Shown here piece after piece: positions 7,095 to 15,366 of a stretch of DNA of 64,000 bases (positions are counted from its first letter, which is position 1; each line of letters starts with the position of its first letter). The position numbers and the translations under genes are program-made. The notes under the pieces are model-generated. The model was not told the origin of the DNA and did not search any database. It saw only the letters and a list, made by a program, of their open reading frames with translations. The stretch is from an uncultured Clostridia bacterium (GTDB lineage Bacteria > Bacillota > Clostridia > TANB77 > CAG-508), in NCBI GenBank assembly GCA_944386415.1, contig CALXAY010000001.1, positions 1 to 64,000 of the forward strand, written 5' to 3'.

Positions 7095-7371
7095 AACTCA
7101 TAAAGGAGAAGTTATTGTAAATGGAGATGGTGCTGAATTATTAGCAGATTTAGTTTGTATAGTAGCAACAATAAATACAAAAACAAACATAAGAAAGAAA
7201 TTTCTTAAAAAAGCATTTAGAGAAGGAATGAAAGTATCTAGCACAACAAAAAGAAGAAAGATATGTATAAAGAAAGTTAGAAGGCTCCAAAAATCTGATT
7301 TAGATGATGAAGATAAAAAAGTGATAGAAGATATTTTACAAGCATTATCAGGAGGTAACGATGATATTTAA
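7087..7371 (+). CDS. Small basic phage protein, unknown
   Basis: A 94-aa protein, ATG after TTAGGAGG. The N-terminal half has a hydrophobic helix (ELLADLVCIVATI), the middle is strongly basic (TTKRRKICIKKVRR). Coupled to neighbours by short overlaps. Confidence 0.55.
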   Translation: MIRTHKGEVIVNGDGAELLADLVCIVATINTKTNIRKKFLKKAFREGMKVSSTTKRRKICIKKVRRLQKSDLDDEDKKVIEDILQALSGGNDDI

Positions 7372-7573
7372 AGTACAAAAGCCATTAAGAGGTGAAACAT
7401 ATTTAATTTACAACAAAGATAGGACAGTAGTAAATACCTCCTTAAAAATTGGAGATGATAAACAATTTGATAAACTTTTTGACGACGCAGACTACAAGAT
7501 TTTTGTTAAAGGTTATCTAGATAAAAAGGGAAGATTAATTTTAAATAGAAGGGTTGAAGGACAAAATTGGTAA
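7361..7573 (+). CDS. Small phage protein, unknown
   Basis: A 70-aa protein overlapping the preceding gene by 11 nt, with AGGAGG just upstream. It looks beta-rich and ends KKGRLILNRRVEGQNW. Confidence 0.55.
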   Translation: MIFKVQKPLRGETYLIYNKDRTVVNTSLKIGDDKQFDKLFDDADYKIFVKGYLDKKGRLILNRRVEGQNW

Positions 7574-7683
7574 AGGAAATTAAAATTGAAACAAAGTGCA
7601 AGACTTGTCTAGGGTGTAATAAACTAAAAGACAAGAATTTTAAAGAAGTTTATAGATGTAAAAATTATGTGAAAGGAAAGTAG
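7567..7683 (+). CDS. Small Cys-rich (zinc-finger-like) protein
   Basis: A 38-aa frame from TTG 7567 with GAAGGA upstream. It carries CKTCLGCN and a later C in YRCKN, four Cys in a C-x2-C-x2-C plus C pattern, as in very small phage proteins that bind zinc. It fills the gap between two certain genes and overlaps the former by 7 nt. Confidence 0.55.
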   Translation: MVKEIKIETKCKTCLGCNKLKDKNFKEVYRCKNYVKGK

Positions 7684-7684
7684 A

Positions 7685-8032
7685 ATGAATAAATATAGAA
7701 ATGAAGAAAAAATAGTAGATGGAATAAAGTTTGATAGTAAACTAGAGGCTAGAAGATATATACAGTTAAAATTATTACAACGTGCAGGAGAAATAACAGA
7801 CCTCCGTACACAAGCTGAGTTCGTCTTACAGCCAAGTTATAAGAAAAATGGTAAAACTATAAGAGCAATAAAATATGTTGCTGATTTTGTCTACTATGAT
7901 GTTAGAGAGAAAAAAACAATTATAGAAGACACAAAAGGATTTAGAAATGATGTTTATAAACTAAAAAAGAAAATATTTGAATATAAATATCCAGATTTAG
8001 AAATAAGGGAGATAAATAAAAATGACATATAA
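7685..8032 (+). CDS. DUF1064-type phage endonuclease-like protein
   Basis: A 115-aa protein with the DUF1064 signature: NKYRNEEKIVDGIKFDSKLEARRYIQLKLL, then LRTQAEF, YVADFVYYD and IIEDTKGF. The E-(x)n-D-F-(x)n-EDTKG arrangement resembles a PD-(D/E)XK nuclease core (Glu in EARRY, Asp in ADF, Glu-x-Lys in EDTK). Such proteins are thought to process phage recombination intermediates. Confidence 0.75.
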   Translation: MNKYRNEEKIVDGIKFDSKLEARRYIQLKLLQRAGEITDLRTQAEFVLQPSYKKNGKTIRAIKYVADFVYYDVREKKTIIEDTKGFRNDVYKLKKKIFEYKYPDLEIREINKNDI

Positions 8033-8444
8033 AGAAATTATTCAAAAGACTGTAGAAGGAAAATATAGAAGTGTAGATAACACATGCAATGGCATATGCA
8101 GCAAATGTGGAGAGTGTTGTGGACATGTATTACCACTTGACCAAACAGATCTAGACCAAATAGTTGAATATGTTGTTAAAAACAATATACATTCAAATGC
8201 AACGCAATTAATCTTACAAAATAAGTTGCAATGTCCATATTATACAGGAAAAAAAGATAAAGGTTGTGCAATATATCAAGCACGTCCTAAAATATGTAGA
8301 TATTATAAATGTGACAAAAAGAATATTAGTTATGAGGAATTTGAAGGATTAAAAAATGCAATACCTTGTGATATGTGGTTATTAGCAAAAGAATTAGACA
8401 AAGATATAGAAAAAAGAAAAATTGGAAAGGAAGATAGAAAGTGA
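8022..8444 (+). CDS. YkgJ-like Cys-cluster protein
   Basis: A 140-aa protein with CSKCGECCGHVLPL near residue 27, then CPYY, CAIYQARPKICRYYKC: the eight-Cys pattern of the YkgJ/UPF0153 family, predicted to chelate zinc or an iron-sulphur centre. Function in phages unknown. It overlaps the DUF1064 gene by 11 nt. Confidence 0.75.
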   Translation: MTYKEIIQKTVEGKYRSVDNTCNGICSKCGECCGHVLPLDQTDLDQIVEYVVKNNIHSNATQLILQNKLQCPYYTGKKDKGCAIYQARPKICRYYKCDKKNISYEEFEGLKNAIPCDMWLLAKELDKDIEKRKIGKEDRK

Positions 8445-9088
8445 AAAAGAAAAAAGTAGAGGAAGATAATTTAACTAAAATGATTAACGAAATAGAAGGA
8501 ATTTTAGATAGAGAGTATTTTCATATGAATATTAAAATAACAGAAGAGCAAAAGATAGAATGGGTTGTTTACTATAGAAATTTAAATACGAAGATTTATT
8601 TTTCTAATAAAAATAAGCCACTTCTAACTAGTAGCAAAAATACAATAGCAGATATTTACACTTTAAGAGATATTTTTCAAGAGCTACAAGACCAGATAAT
8701 AGAAGAAGAAGGATATGATTTTTTTAAAGATAAATTCAATATATATTATTTAATATTAGAAATAAAAGAAAGAGCTACTCTTGGTATGTTAGATATTTTT
8801 ACAACATACGTTTTGGTTAATTTAGTAACAAATCTTATTACAAATAATCTTGTAGTAAGTTTTATAAACCTTATAGCTTGTATAGGAATTGCTATTTTCA
8901 TTTCATATAAAAGCAAAAAGTTAAACAAACTGATAGATAATGCAGAAAAAATAGAAAATAAAATATTATTAAAAAACCTTATAAAAGGAAAAGGGTTGGG
9001 CTTTGTAAAAGAAATAAGAAGAGAATTACATAATAAAGGAGTGTATAAATATGGAATTAACAAAAAGACAGGAAAAGCAATTAAATAA
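8441..9088 (+). CDS. Two-span membrane protein, unknown
   Basis: A 215-aa protein from GTG 8441 (ATGA-like overlap). Residues about 110-152 form two hydrophobic segments separated by a short loop; both flanks are charged and helical, so N- and C-termini face the same side. No family recognised; membrane-bound early phage proteins may act in replication anchoring or superinfection exclusion. Confidence 0.6.
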   Translation: MKKKKVEEDNLTKMINEIEGILDREYFHMNIKITEEQKIEWVVYYRNLNTKIYFSNKNKPLLTSSKNTIADIYTLRDIFQELQDQIIEEEGYDFFKDKFNIYYLILEIKERATLGMLDIFTTYVLVNLVTNLITNNLVVSFINLIACIGIAIFISYKSKKLNKLIDNAEKIENKILLKNLIKGKGLGFVKEIRRELHNKGVYKYGINKKTGKAIK

Positions 9089-9362
9089 AGTATTTGATAA
9101 TCCAAAGAAATTGAGAAAATGGGTAGATGATGTATATGCAGATATGATTGTTAGTTGCGAAAAAAAGACAGAAAAAAGAGTATGTGAGTATTTAGATATC
9201 TATAGTATATCTGTTGCTTATACTTTATCTTATGTATGCGGACTAGGAAAAAAAAGATTACCAGAAGTAATGTGGAGAATATGGAATAATGTAGATTGTT
9301 TTAAAAGTGGTCACTTAAGTTTAGATGATTGTATAGAAGAATTAGAGAAAAAGCGGAGTTAG
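9051..9362 (+). CDS. Helical phage protein, unknown
   Basis: A 103-aa protein starting inside the end of the membrane-protein gene (38-nt overlap) with its own AAAGGAG. Helical, basic start, Cys and Trp scattered in VCGLGKKRLPEVMWRIWNNVDC. Confidence 0.6.
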   Translation: MELTKRQEKQLNKVFDNPKKLRKWVDDVYADMIVSCEKKTEKRVCEYLDIYSISVAYTLSYVCGLGKKRLPEVMWRIWNNVDCFKSGHLSLDDCIEELEKKRS

Positions 9363-9415
9363 TTTTGAAAGTATCTTACAAGGCAAGAGCCTATTTGATA
9401 AGGAGAAAAAAGAAA

Positions 9416-9745
9416 ATGAATAGTTTTGATTATAGATATATGGTTTATAACACGAGAAAAGGCGAATTTCAATTTATGCGTGTTTGTGAGACCACAAGAC
9501 AAGGAGCAGAGAAGATTTTTTACAACTTAGTTGGAAGAGATAGTTTAAAGCATAGATTTGAAATTAGGAAGGTAACTAAACAAGAAGCAATAAGAATAAA
9601 AGCAGCAAGTAAATTGAAAGGAATAGAAAGAAAAATAAAGGAATTATTACCAGAGCTAACAGAAGATGAAATAAAAGAACTAATAAAAGAAAATGAAAAA
9701 AGAGGAGTAGAAAAATGCAAGAAGAGGGAAATATATTTGAATTAA
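9416..9745 (+). CDS. Basic helical phage protein, unknown
   Basis: The ATG at 9416 is chosen because AAGGAG lies 10 nt upstream; an earlier possible start overlaps the previous gene and lacks a site. 109 aa, with YNTRKGEFQFMRVCETTRQGAEKIFYNL, then a helical tail LTEDEIKELIKENEKR. Confidence 0.55.
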   Translation: MNSFDYRYMVYNTRKGEFQFMRVCETTRQGAEKIFYNLVGRDSLKHRFEIRKVTKQEAIRIKAASKLKGIERKIKELLPELTEDEIKELIKENEKRGVEKCKKREIYLN

Positions 9746-9819
9746 TTGCAGAAGAAAATTACTATAATGATTTATGGCTAGAAAGGAAGGAATTGGAAGA
9801 TGATAAAAATAGACAATGA
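9715..9819 (+). CDS. 34-aa acidic peptide, unknown
   Basis: ATG 9715 with AGAGGAG 7 nt upstream, ending inside the next gene (20-nt overlap). Acidic, aromatic (NYYNDLWLERKE). A coupling peptide or small effector. Confidence 0.45.
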   Translation: MQEEGNIFELIAEENYYNDLWLERKELEDDKNRQ

Positions 9820-10066
9820 ATATTTAATAAATGCAAATGAAAGTTGCTATACACTTGAAAGAAAAACAAAAGTAACAGATGAAAATAGTAAAAACTATGG
9901 CAAAGAAGTAACAATTATAGAAGGATATTATACAAGTATTGATGGAGCTTTAAATGGGTATTTAAAGAAACAAATGAGAAAGTATGTCTCTAGCGAAAAA
10001 GAAAATTCTATTCAAGAAGCAATAAAAAAATTAGAAGAGTTAAGAATAGGAGTTTTTAAGGATTAA
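9800..10066 (+). CDS. Conserved-looking small phage protein
   Basis: An 88-aa protein (KIDNEYLINANESCYTLERK ... EGYYTSIDGALNGYLKKQMR). The pattern strand-strand-YYTSxxGAL-helix resembles DUF5405-like phage proteins, an impression only. AAGGAAGG precedes the start. Confidence 0.6.
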   Translation: MIKIDNEYLINANESCYTLERKTKVTDENSKNYGKEVTIIEGYYTSIDGALNGYLKKQMRKYVSSEKENSIQEAIKKLEELRIGVFKD

Positions 10067-10572
10067 TGGAGATAATGGAAATTTGGAAAGACATTTTAGG
10101 ATACGAAGGTAAATATCAAGTGTCTAATACTGGCAAAGTAAGGAGTATGAATTACAATAACACAGGTAAAGTTAAAGAATTAAAGCCAAAATTAAATAGA
10201 TATGGCTATTATGAAGTTAAATTATCTAAAAATAATATCACGCAAAATTTTCTGGTAGGAAGACTTGTTGCAGAACATTTTATTCCTAATAATAACTTTA
10301 AGCCTAAAGTAATTCATATAGGAGATGTTAGAGACAATTCTGTAGAAAATTTAAAATGGGCTTACGAAAGTGAAGCAATGCACAATCAATACAATTCCAA
10401 GAAAAGAAAAGGAAAAGCTAGTAAAAAAGTAATAACATACAATGGAAAATCTTATAAAAGATATTCTGAAATAGCTAAAGAATTAGGAATCAATAAGAAT
10501 ACTTTTTATAAAAGAATGAAGTTGGGGTGGAGCTTGTACGAAGCTTTAGAAATACCAATAGGAAGGAAATAA
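10066..10572 (+). CDS. NUMOD4/HNH homing-endonuclease-like protein
   Basis: A 168-aa protein: NUMOD4 motif EIWKDILGYEGKYQVSNTGKVRS (5-27), an HNH_3-like stretch RLVAEHFIPNNNFKPKVIHIGD...NSVENLKW, and a C-terminal helix-turn-helix (SEIAKELGINKNTFYKRM). This is the layout of free-standing HNH homing endonucleases. The first His usually found before RLVA is Gly here (LVGRLVA), which may weaken catalysis. It is inserted between small genes with a 1-nt stop-start overlap, and no intron is evident. Confidence 0.8.
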   Translation: MEIMEIWKDILGYEGKYQVSNTGKVRSMNYNNTGKVKELKPKLNRYGYYEVKLSKNNITQNFLVGRLVAEHFIPNNNFKPKVIHIGDVRDNSVENLKWAYESEAMHNQYNSKKRKGKASKKVITYNGKSYKRYSEIAKELGINKNTFYKRMKLGWSLYEALEIPIGRK

Positions 10573-10574
10573 AA

Positions 10575-11039
10575 ATGAAAAATTATAATAAAACAAAGAA
10601 GAGTTTTGAATCAGAAGAAATAGAAAAATATTTCTATAGCAAAGATTTTGGAGAGACAATTACATTTAAAGAATTACAAAAGTTCACACATTTTAATTTA
10701 GAAGATGAATATGAAGGGTATAAATTTAAAGCTAATGTAATGAGAAGAGTAAAAAATAGATTAATAGAAAACGGATATGTAGTAAAATCTATAAGAAACG
10801 TTGGATATTATATTTTGAGACCAAATCAAGTCCAGAGTTATTCATACAGAACATATATAATAAAACCATTAAAAAGCTTTGAAAAAGCTAAAATTATTTT
10901 AATGAATACTAAAAAAAGCAATCTAAATAAAAAAGAATTAGTAAAACATAAACTAACTGAAGAATTAAATGAGGAATTAAATAATCAAACAAGAGACTTA
11001 TTAAATTCACAAAAATACAATAAGTTAAAAGTTGAATAA
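10575..11039 (+). CDS. Winged-helix-like phage protein, unknown
   Basis: 154 aa from ATG 10575, with AGGAAGG just upstream (an upstream in-frame start overlaps the HNH gene). The middle (TFKELQKFTHFN...MRRVKNRLIENGYVVKSIRNVGYYILRP) has the helix-helix-wing look of a DNA-binding domain; the tail is basic. Confidence 0.55.
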   Translation: MKNYNKTKKSFESEEIEKYFYSKDFGETITFKELQKFTHFNLEDEYEGYKFKANVMRRVKNRLIENGYVVKSIRNVGYYILRPNQVQSYSYRTYIIKPLKSFEKAKIILMNTKKSNLNKKELVKHKLTEELNEELNNQTRDLLNSQKYNKLKVE

Positions 11040-11056
11040 AAAGGAGAATAAAATTT

Positions 11057-11578
11057 ATGGCATTTGATTTAGATGATGAAGAATTAGAAGCTACAAGAAA
11101 GCTTAATGGAGTAGCTAAAGATAGTAATATAGAAATAATAGAAGATTTTATAAATGAAATAAAAGATTTTGAATTAAATAAAGATGTTGTAGAGATAGTA
11201 AATGCATTAGAGGACATTTTAGAAGAACGAGAAGCAGATAAAAAGAGAATAAAAGAATTAGAAGAAGAAAATAAAAACAGAATTAATAGAGAAATTGTAG
11301 ATTATAAAAGAATATTAAAAATAAATAATGTAAAAGCAACAGAAGAAGACTGGAAAAATGATAAAAGCTGGATTATTGCAATGCTAAATGTAGCAGAGGA
11401 AGACGCAACTAGGTACAAAAAGGAATTAGAAGACAGCATACCAAAACAAAAAATTATAGATAAGATAGAAGAATTAAAAGAACATTATAATACAGATAAT
11501 AATATAAGGATTTATACATTAAAAGGCAGTTATGAATTACAAGTAGCTGTTTTACAGGAATTATTGGAGGATAAATGA
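11057..11578 (+). CDS. Coiled-coil phage protein, unknown
   Basis: A 173-aa, highly charged helical protein with a heptad-like central stretch (about 50-85, EEREADKKRIKELEEENKN). It has AAAGGAG 11 nt upstream. No family assigned. Confidence 0.55.
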   Translation: MAFDLDDEELEATRKLNGVAKDSNIEIIEDFINEIKDFELNKDVVEIVNALEDILEEREADKKRIKELEEENKNRINREIVDYKRILKINNVKATEEDWKNDKSWIIAMLNVAEEDATRYKKELEDSIPKQKIIDKIEELKEHYNTDNNIRIYTLKGSYELQVAVLQELLEDK

Positions 11579-11579
11579 T

Positions 11580-11735
11580 ATGAACTGGAAAGATGAATTA
11601 GCAGAAGAAATGGGATATATAATTTGTCCAATATGTTTCCCAGAATATGTTTACTGTGATGAAAAATGTGATAAATGTAAAGATTATATTGAATTTAAGA
11701 ATGCAGTAGAAGAAAAGTATAAAGAAGAGAATTAG
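11580..11735 (+). CDS. Small Cys-rich protein, putative zinc binding
   Basis: 51 aa, ATG 11580, coupled to the previous stop. CPIC, YCDEKCDKC give five to six Cys in a zinc-ribbon-like arrangement, flanked by acidic helices. Confidence 0.6.
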   Translation: MNWKDELAEEMGYIICPICFPEYVYCDEKCDKCKDYIEFKNAVEEKYKEEN

Positions 11736-11748
11736 AGAAGGTGATTAA

Positions 11749-11928
11749 ATGAAGATAGAATGTTGTAACAAATGTGGAAGTGACAAACTATTTGTAGAGA
11801 TACAAGGAAACAGAAGAGGTTTATATTGTGGAAATTGTGGTAAATGGCAAAAGTGGATAACAAAACAAGAACTACAAATTGCTAAGTTTAGAGGTTATAA
11901 GATAATAAACAAGGAGGACAAGCAATGA
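11749..11928 (+). CDS. Small zinc-ribbon protein
   Basis: 59 aa. CNKCG near the start and CGNCG at about 27-31 form a two-knuckle zinc ribbon (C-x2-C ... C-x2-C) separated by ~17 residues. GAGAAGGTG precedes the ATG. It ends with the shared GGAGGACAAGCAATGA cassette that starts the next gene. Confidence 0.62.
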   Translation: MKIECCNKCGSDKLFVEIQGNRRGLYCGNCGKWQKWITKQELQIAKFRGYKIINKEDKQ

Positions 11929-12077
11929 ATTATGATATAACATTTTGTTCTAAAAAGAAATGTAAAAATCTAAAATGTGAAAGAAATCAAAACAATATAC
12001 CTGAAATAGAATATAAAGCTAGATATATATGGATAAGTGATTTTAAAGAATGTGAATATTGGGAGGACAAGCAATGA
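11925..12077 (+). CDS. Small Cys-rich phage protein
   Basis: 50 aa, overlapping the previous stop (ATGA). Pattern FCSKKKCKNLKCERN ... DFKECEYW, as in small phage proteins with four Cys and an aromatic tail. Function unknown. Confidence 0.6.
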   Translation: MNYDITFCSKKKCKNLKCERNQNNIPEIEYKARYIWISDFKECEYWEDKQ

Positions 12078-12379
12078 AACAAATATTAGATTATGGTTTA
12101 GAATTAGAAAATGTAAAAGAAAATGAATTACCTGAAAAAGATAATGAAAAAATAATTCAATTCAATAATAGTTTATCAGAAAAATACGGATTATTTGAAG
12201 TCAATGTTTTAAAAAATGATAATTTGTATTTTAGAGGAAGAATAACTTCAAATACTAAATCTGAAAACAATGCAAAATTAAAGCTACTTATAGTAGAGTT
12301 AAATGAATTTTATAAAAAATACAATTTAAAAAAGGTAATTAAATCAATGATAGCTTATGGACATACTATAAAATATTAA
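12074..12379 (+). CDS. Phage protein, unknown
   Basis: 101 aa from ATG 12074 with GGGAGGACAAGCA upstream; overlaps the previous stop by 4 nt. Acidic N-terminus, beta-like FEVNVLKNDNLYFRGRIT, helical C-terminus. Confidence 0.55.
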   Translation: MKQILDYGLELENVKENELPEKDNEKIIQFNNSLSEKYGLFEVNVLKNDNLYFRGRITSNTKSENNAKLKLLIVELNEFYKKYNLKKVIKSMIAYGHTIKY

Positions 12380-12391
12380 GGAGGACAAGCA

Positions 12392-12604
12392 ATGACATAT
12401 AAAGAATTTAAAAGTTGGTGCAACGATAGAACCTGCGATGGTTGTTGGGGTATGAAAGAAGCAATAATCTGTATAGGAATAATACAAGAAATTGAAATTA
12501 TGCCTTTTTGGAAACGTAATAAAAGGTGGAAAGAATTAGAGAAAGATGTAGTTACAACACTTGTAGAACCTATAAATAAGAAGATAGAGGAAGTGATTAA
12601 ATGA
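12392..12604 (+). CDS. Small phage protein, unknown
   Basis: 70 aa with the third GGAGGACAAGCAATGA start cassette. Contains CNDRTCDGCWG near the N-terminus and an amphipathic helical tail. Confidence 0.55.
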   Translation: MTYKEFKSWCNDRTCDGCWGMKEAIICIGIIQEIEIMPFWKRNKRWKELEKDVVTTLVEPINKKIEEVIK

Positions 12605-12888
12605 CAAAGAAACAAGAAGAAGCAATAAAAATATTAAGTGATAGTAAGATTTTAATGAATATACAAAGAGATACATCCTTATCAATTAGAGTTGCAATAG
12701 AAACAGTCTTAAATATGCTAAAAGAAAAAGATAAAGAGATAGAAAAGAAAGATAAAATAATAGATTTAATGGCAGAAGTATTTTATAAAAAGTTTAAAGC
12801 TGAATTGTTACTAGAATATGGATTTGAAAATGAAAAAGATTTAAAACAATATTTTAAAGAAATAGCAGAAAGGAAACGCGAAGAATGA
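12601..12888 (+). CDS. Coiled-coil phage protein, unknown
   Basis: 95 aa, 4-nt overlap with the previous gene. Helical throughout, with a Lys/Glu-rich central heptad stretch (LKEKDKEIEKKDKIIDLM). Confidence 0.55.
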   Translation: MTKKQEEAIKILSDSKILMNIQRDTSLSIRVAIETVLNMLKEKDKEIEKKDKIIDLMAEVFYKKFKAELLLEYGFENEKDLKQYFKEIAERKREE

Positions 12889-13067
12889 TTGAAGTAGGAG
12901 AATATGTAAATGAAAATAGAGTATATAAGATAACAAGTGCTTGTATATATTGCGTAGGAAAAGCAGTGCAAAATAAACTTACCATTAATATTGAAACAAT
13001 ACTAACCAAAGAACAGTATATGCAGAACTGTTACAAAATACACGAAAACATTTCGGATATTAATTAA
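12885..13067 (+). CDS. Small phage protein, unknown
   Basis: 60 aa, coupled by a 4-nt overlap. Beta-like N-terminus (IEVGEYVNENRVYKIT) followed by a possible membrane-neutral hydrophobic strand; two Cys in CIYC. Confidence 0.5.
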   Translation: MIEVGEYVNENRVYKITSACIYCVGKAVQNKLTINIETILTKEQYMQNCYKIHENISDIN

Positions 13068-13101
13068 ATACCAGAAGAAAATCAAAAAATGTTCTGGTAT
13101 T
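13067..13101 (+). other. Intergenic hairpin
   Basis: AATACCAGAA (13067-13076) pairs with TTCTGGTATT (13092-13101). No T-run follows, so it may be an mRNA processing or protective element. Confidence 0.5.
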
Positions 13102-13118
13102 AGAAAGGAAGGAAAACG

Positions 13119-13433
13119 ATGATTAAAAAAATAGGCGAACAAACAATAATTGAATTTGGAACTGGAGATATAAATATAATACCAGGTATTTTAATACAAG
13201 AAAAAATAGGAATACTAGGATTCAGGGAACAAAAGCCAAGAAAAATAGGATTAAATAATGGAGATAAAGCACCAGACAGTACAAATGCTTTTGAAATATT
13301 AATGCAATTTAATAAAACAGAAAGTATTGATGTATTAATACATGCTTTAAAACAAACTAAAGAAATGATGAAAAGAAGAGAAAAAATAGTTGATACAGTA
13401 GAAAGGAAGGAAGAAAAATGGGACAAAGATTAA
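13119..13433 (+). CDS. Phage protein, unknown
   Basis: 104 aa after AAAGGAAGG. N-terminal beta-rich part (TIIEFGTGDINIIPGILIQEKIGILGFR) with a helical charged tail; the fold suggests a small beta-sandwich seen in uncharacterised phage early proteins. Confidence 0.55.
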   Translation: MIKKIGEQTIIEFGTGDINIIPGILIQEKIGILGFREQKPRKIGLNNGDKAPDSTNAFEILMQFNKTESIDVLIHALKQTKEMMKRREKIVDTVERKEEKWDKD

Positions 13434-14026
13434 ATATAGAAATAGTAAAAAATGGAGAAGTATTAGCTAATAGTTATTATCATTGGGACGCTTTTTCTAA
13501 TGTTGCTATAAATTTAGCAATCAAAATAATTAATAATTTTGATTATATCAAAAGATGTAATGTTGAAGAATATATTGAAAATAAAGATTTATTATTTGCA
13601 ATAAGACTTTTAGAAGAAACGGGAGCAGGAATAAGTAATATAGACAATGCAAGAAAACTATTAAAGGATAAGACTAATAATCTTAAATTAAAAAAATGTG
13701 AAGGACGAAACGAAGGAATAATCGGAATCACAAAAGAGGATATTGAGGAAACAAGATACTGGGAAGAAGGAAGAGTATCAATTGATATTGAAAAGAAAAC
13801 GGTAGATTTTAATGTAATAAATGAATATACAGTAGAAGAATTAAAAGAAGATTATGATGAAGAAGATATAAAAGAAATGAACATAAAAGAAATAAATAGA
13901 GATTTTAAAAATATATCATTTGAAGATATTTTTGAATTAAAAGCATTTATTGATAAAGCTAATTATAACGAAGAATATTATTTCTATAACAAGAAAGATG
14001 ATAAATATGTATTTTTAATTCAATAA
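13418..14026 (+). CDS. Phage protein, unknown
   Basis: 202 aa overlapping the previous gene by 16 nt with its own AAGGAAGG. Opens RLNIEIVKNGEVLANSYYHWDAFS, then helical segments and an acidic C-terminal part. Proteins with this opening occur in Clostridial phages; function not known to me. Confidence 0.55.
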   Translation: MGQRLNIEIVKNGEVLANSYYHWDAFSNVAINLAIKIINNFDYIKRCNVEEYIENKDLLFAIRLLEETGAGISNIDNARKLLKDKTNNLKLKKCEGRNEGIIGITKEDIEETRYWEEGRVSIDIEKKTVDFNVINEYTVEELKEDYDEEDIKEMNIKEINRDFKNISFEDIFELKAFIDKANYNEEYYFYNKKDDKYVFLIQ

Positions 14027-14045
14027 AGAAAGTAGAGGAAGAAAG

Positions 14046-14321
14046 ATGAAAGATATATTTAAAGTATTAGAACAAATAAAAGAAGCTTTAGGAGAAGATA
14101 ATGAATATAGCGAAATAAAAGCAGGAATTGATGATATAGAATACAGCTTAAGATTTAAAGCACCAGAAGAAGATACATGGAACTATGTATACGATAGATT
14201 AATAGTGGATTTTATACCACCAAACACGGAAATAGATTATAAAGTATTATCAATATGGACAACGAAATCAGTAGCAGAATTAAAGGAGTATGCTTTAATA
14301 ATAGGAGAGGAAGGAGAATAA
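14046..14321 (+). CDS. Small acidic phage protein, unknown
   Basis: 91 aa, with AGAGGAAG upstream. Acidic, mixed helix and strand (EDTWNYVYDRLIVDFIPP). Confidence 0.5.
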   Translation: MKDIFKVLEQIKEALGEDNEYSEIKAGIDDIEYSLRFKAPEEDTWNYVYDRLIVDFIPPNTEIDYKVLSIWTTKSVAELKEYALIIGEEGE

Positions 14322-14323
14322 AG

Positions 14324-14488
14324 ATGATTAGAATATTAAAAGCATTATTAAAAACAATAGTAGTCGTTTTAGCAATAGCTGTATTTATATTTCTAGGAAA
14401 CAAGTTTCCTGCCTTATTAGCAACTTTGCTAATAATTATCATGATAATATATTTATTTTTTACTTTTTATGAGAGTGAGGAGGAATAG
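14324..14488 (+). CDS. Small two-span membrane protein
   Basis: 54 aa from ATG 14324, which directly follows the previous stop and has AAGGAG 8 nt upstream. Two hydrophobic helices (about 12-28 and 31-48) joined by FPA, with an acidic tail ESEEE. Could be an early holin-like, exclusion or membrane-tether peptide. Confidence 0.6.
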   Translation: MIRILKALLKTIVVVLAIAVFIFLGNKFPALLATLLIIIMIIYLFFTFYESEEE

Positions 14489-14491
14489 CTA

Positions 14492-14776
14492 ATGAATAAA
14501 GAAGAAATAGAAAAAGCAAAATGTCATTTAGAATGGCTATTAGATAATGGAATATTAGCAAGTGAAGATGAACCACATATAGAAAATATATTAAAATACA
14601 TACAACACTTAGAGCAAAAATCAGAGACATTAGATAAAGTAACAGAACTTGCAACCAAAATAGCAACAGAAAATGCAGAAAAATACAATTCCGAAAATCA
14701 AAAAGAAGTAGATTTTTCTGAGTGGAATTTAGCTCTAGAAATATTAAATATTATAGAAGGAGATGAAAAACAATGA
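14492..14776 (+). CDS. Small acidic phage protein, unknown
   Basis: 94 aa after GAGGAGGAATAGCTA. Helical, acidic, with a central LEQKSETLDKVTELATKIATENAEK coiled-coil-like stretch. Confidence 0.5.
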   Translation: MNKEEIEKAKCHLEWLLDNGILASEDEPHIENILKYIQHLEQKSETLDKVTELATKIATENAEKYNSENQKEVDFSEWNLALEILNIIEGDEKQ

Positions 14777-15189
14777 AACTATTTAGATTTATGAGTTTAG
14801 GAGAGTTCCAGAAATACTGTAATGGAGAAATATTAATAAACAATACAGATCATAACAAAGATAGAAATAAAAAAACCGCTTCTGTTGGATTTTGCTTTTT
14901 CAATTATGCTGATTTTGAACCAGAAAAAATATTACATAGTATAACTGGTATTGCAAATACAAGTATATGTGTTATATTTGAAACAAAAAGAGAAAATGTA
15001 ATGAAAAGCTGGGGTAGATATTCAAGAACAATTAATGAATATCCTCCTATAAGAGAATCATTTATAGCAAAAGAATATTGCACACCTAAATATAGCAAAG
15101 ACACATTTAATGTATTACGATGGACTATACCAGATTGGTTTAGCGATAAATGGGAATGGAAAGAAGGTGGAGAAATAAATGGCAAGTAG
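14773..15189 (+). CDS. Phage protein with FRFMS-type N-terminus, unknown
   Basis: 138 aa, 4-nt overlap with the previous gene. The sequence LFRFMSLGEFQKYCNGEILINNTDH, GFCFFNYADFEPEKILHSITGI and a Trp-rich end (IPDWFSDKWEWKEGG) recalls small proteins with an ADP-ribosyltransferase-like shape, but no catalytic triad can be claimed. Confidence 0.5.
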   Translation: MKLFRFMSLGEFQKYCNGEILINNTDHNKDRNKKTASVGFCFFNYADFEPEKILHSITGIANTSICVIFETKRENVMKSWGRYSRTINEYPPIRESFIAKEYCTPKYSKDTFNVLRWTIPDWFSDKWEWKEGGEINGK

Positions 15190-15352
15190 AAAACCACTTG
15201 TGGAATGGGAGATGGACAAAGGAGTAGAATTACGTAAAAGAAAATTTAAATATAATACTTTTACAGAGCGAGAATACAAAAACTTAATTAGAAAGAATTA
15301 CATAATCATAAAAACAGAAAAAGGACTAAAATATTTAGAAGAAGAAATATAA
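15179..15352 (+). CDS. Small basic phage protein, unknown
   Basis: 57 aa, overlapping the previous gene by 11 nt with GGTGGAG upstream. Basic, with a helix-strand layout (TFTEREYKNLIRKNYIIIKTEKGLKYLEE) like a minimal winged helix. Confidence 0.5.
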   Translation: MASRKPLVEWEMDKGVELRKRKFKYNTFTEREYKNLIRKNYIIIKTEKGLKYLEEEI

Positions 15353-15366
15353 ATGGAGGTAATACA

